A DNA stretch of 6,928 nucleotides, taken from the NCBI GenBank assembly GCA_964620345.1, contig CAZUHK010000161.1, forward strand, positions 1 to 6,928, read 5' to 3'. Below, piece by piece: positions 5,638 through 6,928 of this stretch. Source of the stretch: CAZUHK01 sp964620345. GTDB taxonomy: Bacteria; Planctomycetota; Phycisphaerae; Phycisphaerales; Zrk34. The notes beneath the pieces are model-generated. The model was not told the origin of the DNA and made no database searches. It saw nothing but the letters and a program-made list of their open reading frames with translations. The first letter of the stretch is position 1. Each line of letters starts with the position of its first letter. A program made the translations under genes and the position numbers.

Positions 5638-6072
5638 TCAAGGTCGCTCCTGGATCGCTGATTCGAGCATGCTGAACTGGTTGCCGAGCATGCGGATGGC
5701 GCTGTTGTGCATCATGGCGTTCTCGGCCAGGTCCTGCATGAGCCGTTCGACCGAGCGGTTGTTGCGGTCGTGGAACAGCACATTTTCATCTCGGAAGGCC
5801 TGATCGACGTCGATGCCGTGGCGGGTGAAGCGCAGGTTGGCCGTGTCGCGCAGGGGCAGGTCGCCGCGGAACGGTCCGCCGCGCTCGCGCCGCGCGTCGA
5901 TGGCGCGGCCCAGGGCGTGCTGGAACTCGGCGGGGTCGAGGTCGGCCGGGCGGAAGTTGGGCGTGGAGACGTTGGCCACGTTGTCCGCGATCAGCCGATG
6001 GCGCTGGGCGGTGAACTGCACCACGCGCTCCAGAGCGGGCATCGCACCGGTTTGGAAAAGGCCTTCGATCAT
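5638..6072 (-). CDS. flgB: Flagellar basal-body rod protein FlgB
   Basis: FlgB is a proximal rod subunit and the first gene of the operon. I chose ATG 6072 (MIEGLFQTGA), preceded by GAGGTGAG at 6086-6079 with six bases of spacing. The ORF extends upstream to 6207, but that 45-residue stretch is Arg/Ala-rich, has no FlgB similarity and overlaps the putative promoter. The 144-residue product carries the rod-family signature RHRLIADNVANVSTPNFRP at 24-42. The middle is variable (RERGGPFRGDLPLRD). The C-terminal part RNNRSVERLMQDLAENAMMH (103-122) with NSAIRMLGNQFSMLESAI matches the FlgB C-terminal helix. A long 5' region with a sigma-54 promoter match lies directly upstream. Confidence 0.95.
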   Translation of the reverse strand: MIEGLFQTGAMPALERVVQFTAQRHRLIADNVANVSTPNFRPADLDPAEFQHALGRAIDARRERGGPFRGDLPLRDTANLRFTRHGIDVDQAFRDENVLFHDRNNRSVERLMQDLAENAMMHNSAIRMLGNQFSMLESAIQERP

Positions 6073-6078
6073 GGCTTG

Positions 6079-6086
6079 CTCACCTC
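6079..6086 (-). promoter_or_regulatory. Ribosome binding site of flgB
   Basis: GAGGTGAG on the minus strand, ending six bases before ATG 6072. It fixes the flgB start and argues against the 45-residue upstream extension of the frame. Confidence 0.7.
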
Positions 6087-6112
6087 GACGCGCACCGCGC
6101 CGCCCGCGATGG

Positions 6113-6128
6113 CGCAACGGCGGTGCCG
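6113..6128 (-). promoter_or_regulatory. Sigma-54 (-24/-12) promoter of the flgB operon
   Basis: The minus strand reads CGGCACCGCCGTTGCG. Against the sigma-54 consensus TGGCAC(G)-N4-TTGC(A/T), the -24 GG (6127-6126) and -12 GC (6115-6114) are present at exactly the required spacing, and GGCAC and TTGC are both complete. Differences are at the first, seventh and last consensus positions. Transcription would start near 6102, giving a leader of about 30 bases that contains the flgB ribosome site. The gene upstream encodes a sigma-54 activator, which supports the call. In a GC-rich region chance matches occur, so this remains a prediction. Confidence 0.65.
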
Positions 6129-6201
6129 CGCGACGACCGGCGGCCGCGCGACCGGCAGCGGGCGCAGCGCCGTCGGGCCGGGCCGCTGTTGCGCGGGCGC
6201 G

Positions 6202-6216
6202 GCGCAATTGTTGCGC
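6202..6216. promoter_or_regulatory. Inverted repeat, candidate enhancer site for the sigma-54 activator
   Basis: GCGCAA-TTG-TTGCGC is a perfect 6-bp inverted repeat with a three-base spacer, starting 13 bases after the regulator stop. A further TTGCGC half-site lies at 6189-6194. Its centre is about 105 bp upstream of the predicted transcription start, within the distance usual for sigma-54 enhancer sites. The adjacent regulator has a Fis-type helix-turn-helix, which binds as a dimer to such repeats. No T-tract follows on either strand, so a terminator is less likely. The assignment is inference from symmetry and position. Confidence 0.45.
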
Positions 6217-6228
6217 TTGGGGTTGGCT

Positions 6229-6928
6229 TCACACGGTCTGCGCGACAAGGTTCTGGTCCTTCCATTTGCGGAGCTTGAGCCCGAGCGTGCGCACGCCGAT
6301 GCCCAGGGCCTGCGCGGTGCGGCGGCGGTGGCCGTCGAATCGCTCGAGCGTGCGGAGAATCATCTCGCGCTCGATCTGTTCGAGCGTCTGGTGGTCGGCG
6401 ATGCCGAACTGCGGCTCGACCGGCACATCGGCCAGGGCCCGAACGGTGGGTCTGGCCGGGCGATGGTCGGCCGACCGCAGCAGCCACGGCTCGATCAGGT
6501 CCGCCTCGATCGTCTGTCCCGGCGACAGCACCGCGGCCCGCTCGCAGATGTTGCGCAGCTCCCGCACGTTGCCCGGCCAGTGGTAGCTTTCCAGCACGCC
6601 CAGCGCCGCGCCGTCGAACGCCTTGGTGGCCCGGCCCTCGCGCGACCCCTGCTCGGCGAGAAAATGCTCGGCCAGCGGGCGCACGTCCTCCGCCCGCTCG
6701 CGCAGCGGCGGCACACGCACCGGCAGCACGTTCAGCCGAAAGTAAAGATCCTGCCGGAACCGCCCTTCCGACACCGCCCCGGCCAGGTCGCGGTTGGTCG
6801 TCGCGATCACCCGCACGTCCACGTCGAACGTGAAGCTCGACCCGACGCGCTCCAACTGCCGCTCCTGCAACACGCGCAGCAGCTTGGCCTGCATGGCCGG
6901 CTCGACCTCGGACACCTCGTCCAACAGC
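6229..6928 (-). CDS. Sigma-54-dependent transcriptional activator (flagellar, FlrC/FleQ-like), N-terminus outside the window
   Basis: This is the C-terminal 232 or so residues of an AAA+ enhancer-binding protein that remodels sigma-54 RNA polymerase. The fragment opens at the Walker B motif (LLDEVSE), then KLLRVLQERQLERVGS, the sensor I region VRVIATTNRDL, the arginine-finger region GRFRQDLYFRLNVLPVRVPPLRER, and sensor II WPGNVRELRNICERA. A proline/arginine-rich linker leads to a Fis-type helix-turn-helix, IEREMILRTLERFDGHRRRT followed by AQALGIGVRTLGLKLRKWK. The stop is TGA at 6231-6229. Walker A, the GAFTGA loop and any receiver or sensory domain lie outside the window, so whether it is phosphorylation-controlled cannot be seen. 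Its position directly before a sigma-54 promoter and the flagellar operon suggests it is the flagellar class activator (FlrC/FlbD/FleQ type). The specific name is not settled. Confidence 0.92.
   Translation of the reverse strand, partial: LLDEVSEVEPAMQAKLLRVLQERQLERVGSSFTFDVDVRVIATTNRDLAGAVSEGRFRQDLYFRLNVLPVRVPPLRERAEDVRPLAEHFLAEQGSREGRATKAFDGAALGVLESYHWPGNVRELRNICERAAVLSPGQTIEADLIEPWLLRSADHRPARPTVRALADVPVEPQFGIADHQTLEQIEREMILRTLERFDGHRRRTAQALGIGVRTLGLKLRKWKDQNLVAQTV

Noticed and set aside
6073..6207. 45-residue N-terminal extension of flgB.
   Set aside because: The extension is Arg/Ala-rich, lacks homology and covers the sigma-54 promoter match. ATG 6072 has a good ribosome site and gives a normal-length FlgB.

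Overview
The window is GC-rich (roughly two thirds G+C by eye). It carries seven flagellar genes, all read from the minus strand in the order flgB, flgC, fliE, fliF, fliG, fliH, fliI. Upstream of them (right edge) is the C-terminal part of a sigma-54 enhancer-binding regulator. The gene order, the sigma-54 regulator and the FlgC/FliG sequence style fit a flagellated Gram-negative-type bacterium. My best guess is a planctomycete-like lineage (Phycisphaerae-type), a tentative inference from protein flavour only.

Layout in transcription order. 6928-6229 is the regulator (Walker B, arginine finger region, Fis-type helix-turn-helix). 6228-6073 is a regulatory gap with a well-spaced -24/-12 sigma-54 promoter match (6128-6113) and a perfect 6-bp inverted repeat 75-90 bp upstream of it, a plausible enhancer site. 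flgB and flgC (rod), fliE (rod-MS-ring adaptor), fliF (MS ring), fliG (switch/torque), fliH (ATPase regulator) and fliI (export ATPase) follow. The set builds the basal body and export apparatus from the inner membrane outward. The local promoter and regulator suggest sigma-54 control as one transcription unit.

Two things are out of the ordinary. First, fliI is intact only to about residue 135. There, at about 703-723, the sequence passes out of frame into the middle of a paraoxonase/arylesterase-type beta-propeller gene, which stays open to the left edge. The fliI catalytic domain and the esterase N-terminus are both absent. This is a genomic deletion/rearrangement or, at least as likely, a chimeric assembly join. 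Second, three intergenic gaps (fliG-fliH, fliE-fliF, flgB-flgC) contain degenerate tandem arrays of 7- or 8-bp units, in two of them arranged as facing inverted arrays. They sit in an otherwise compact operon and leave fliH without a visible Shine-Dalgarno sequence.

I see no RNA genes, CRISPR arrays, insertion sequences or clear intrinsic terminators. I did not find a wholly new biological system; the fliI junction and the short-unit repeats are the points most worth checking.
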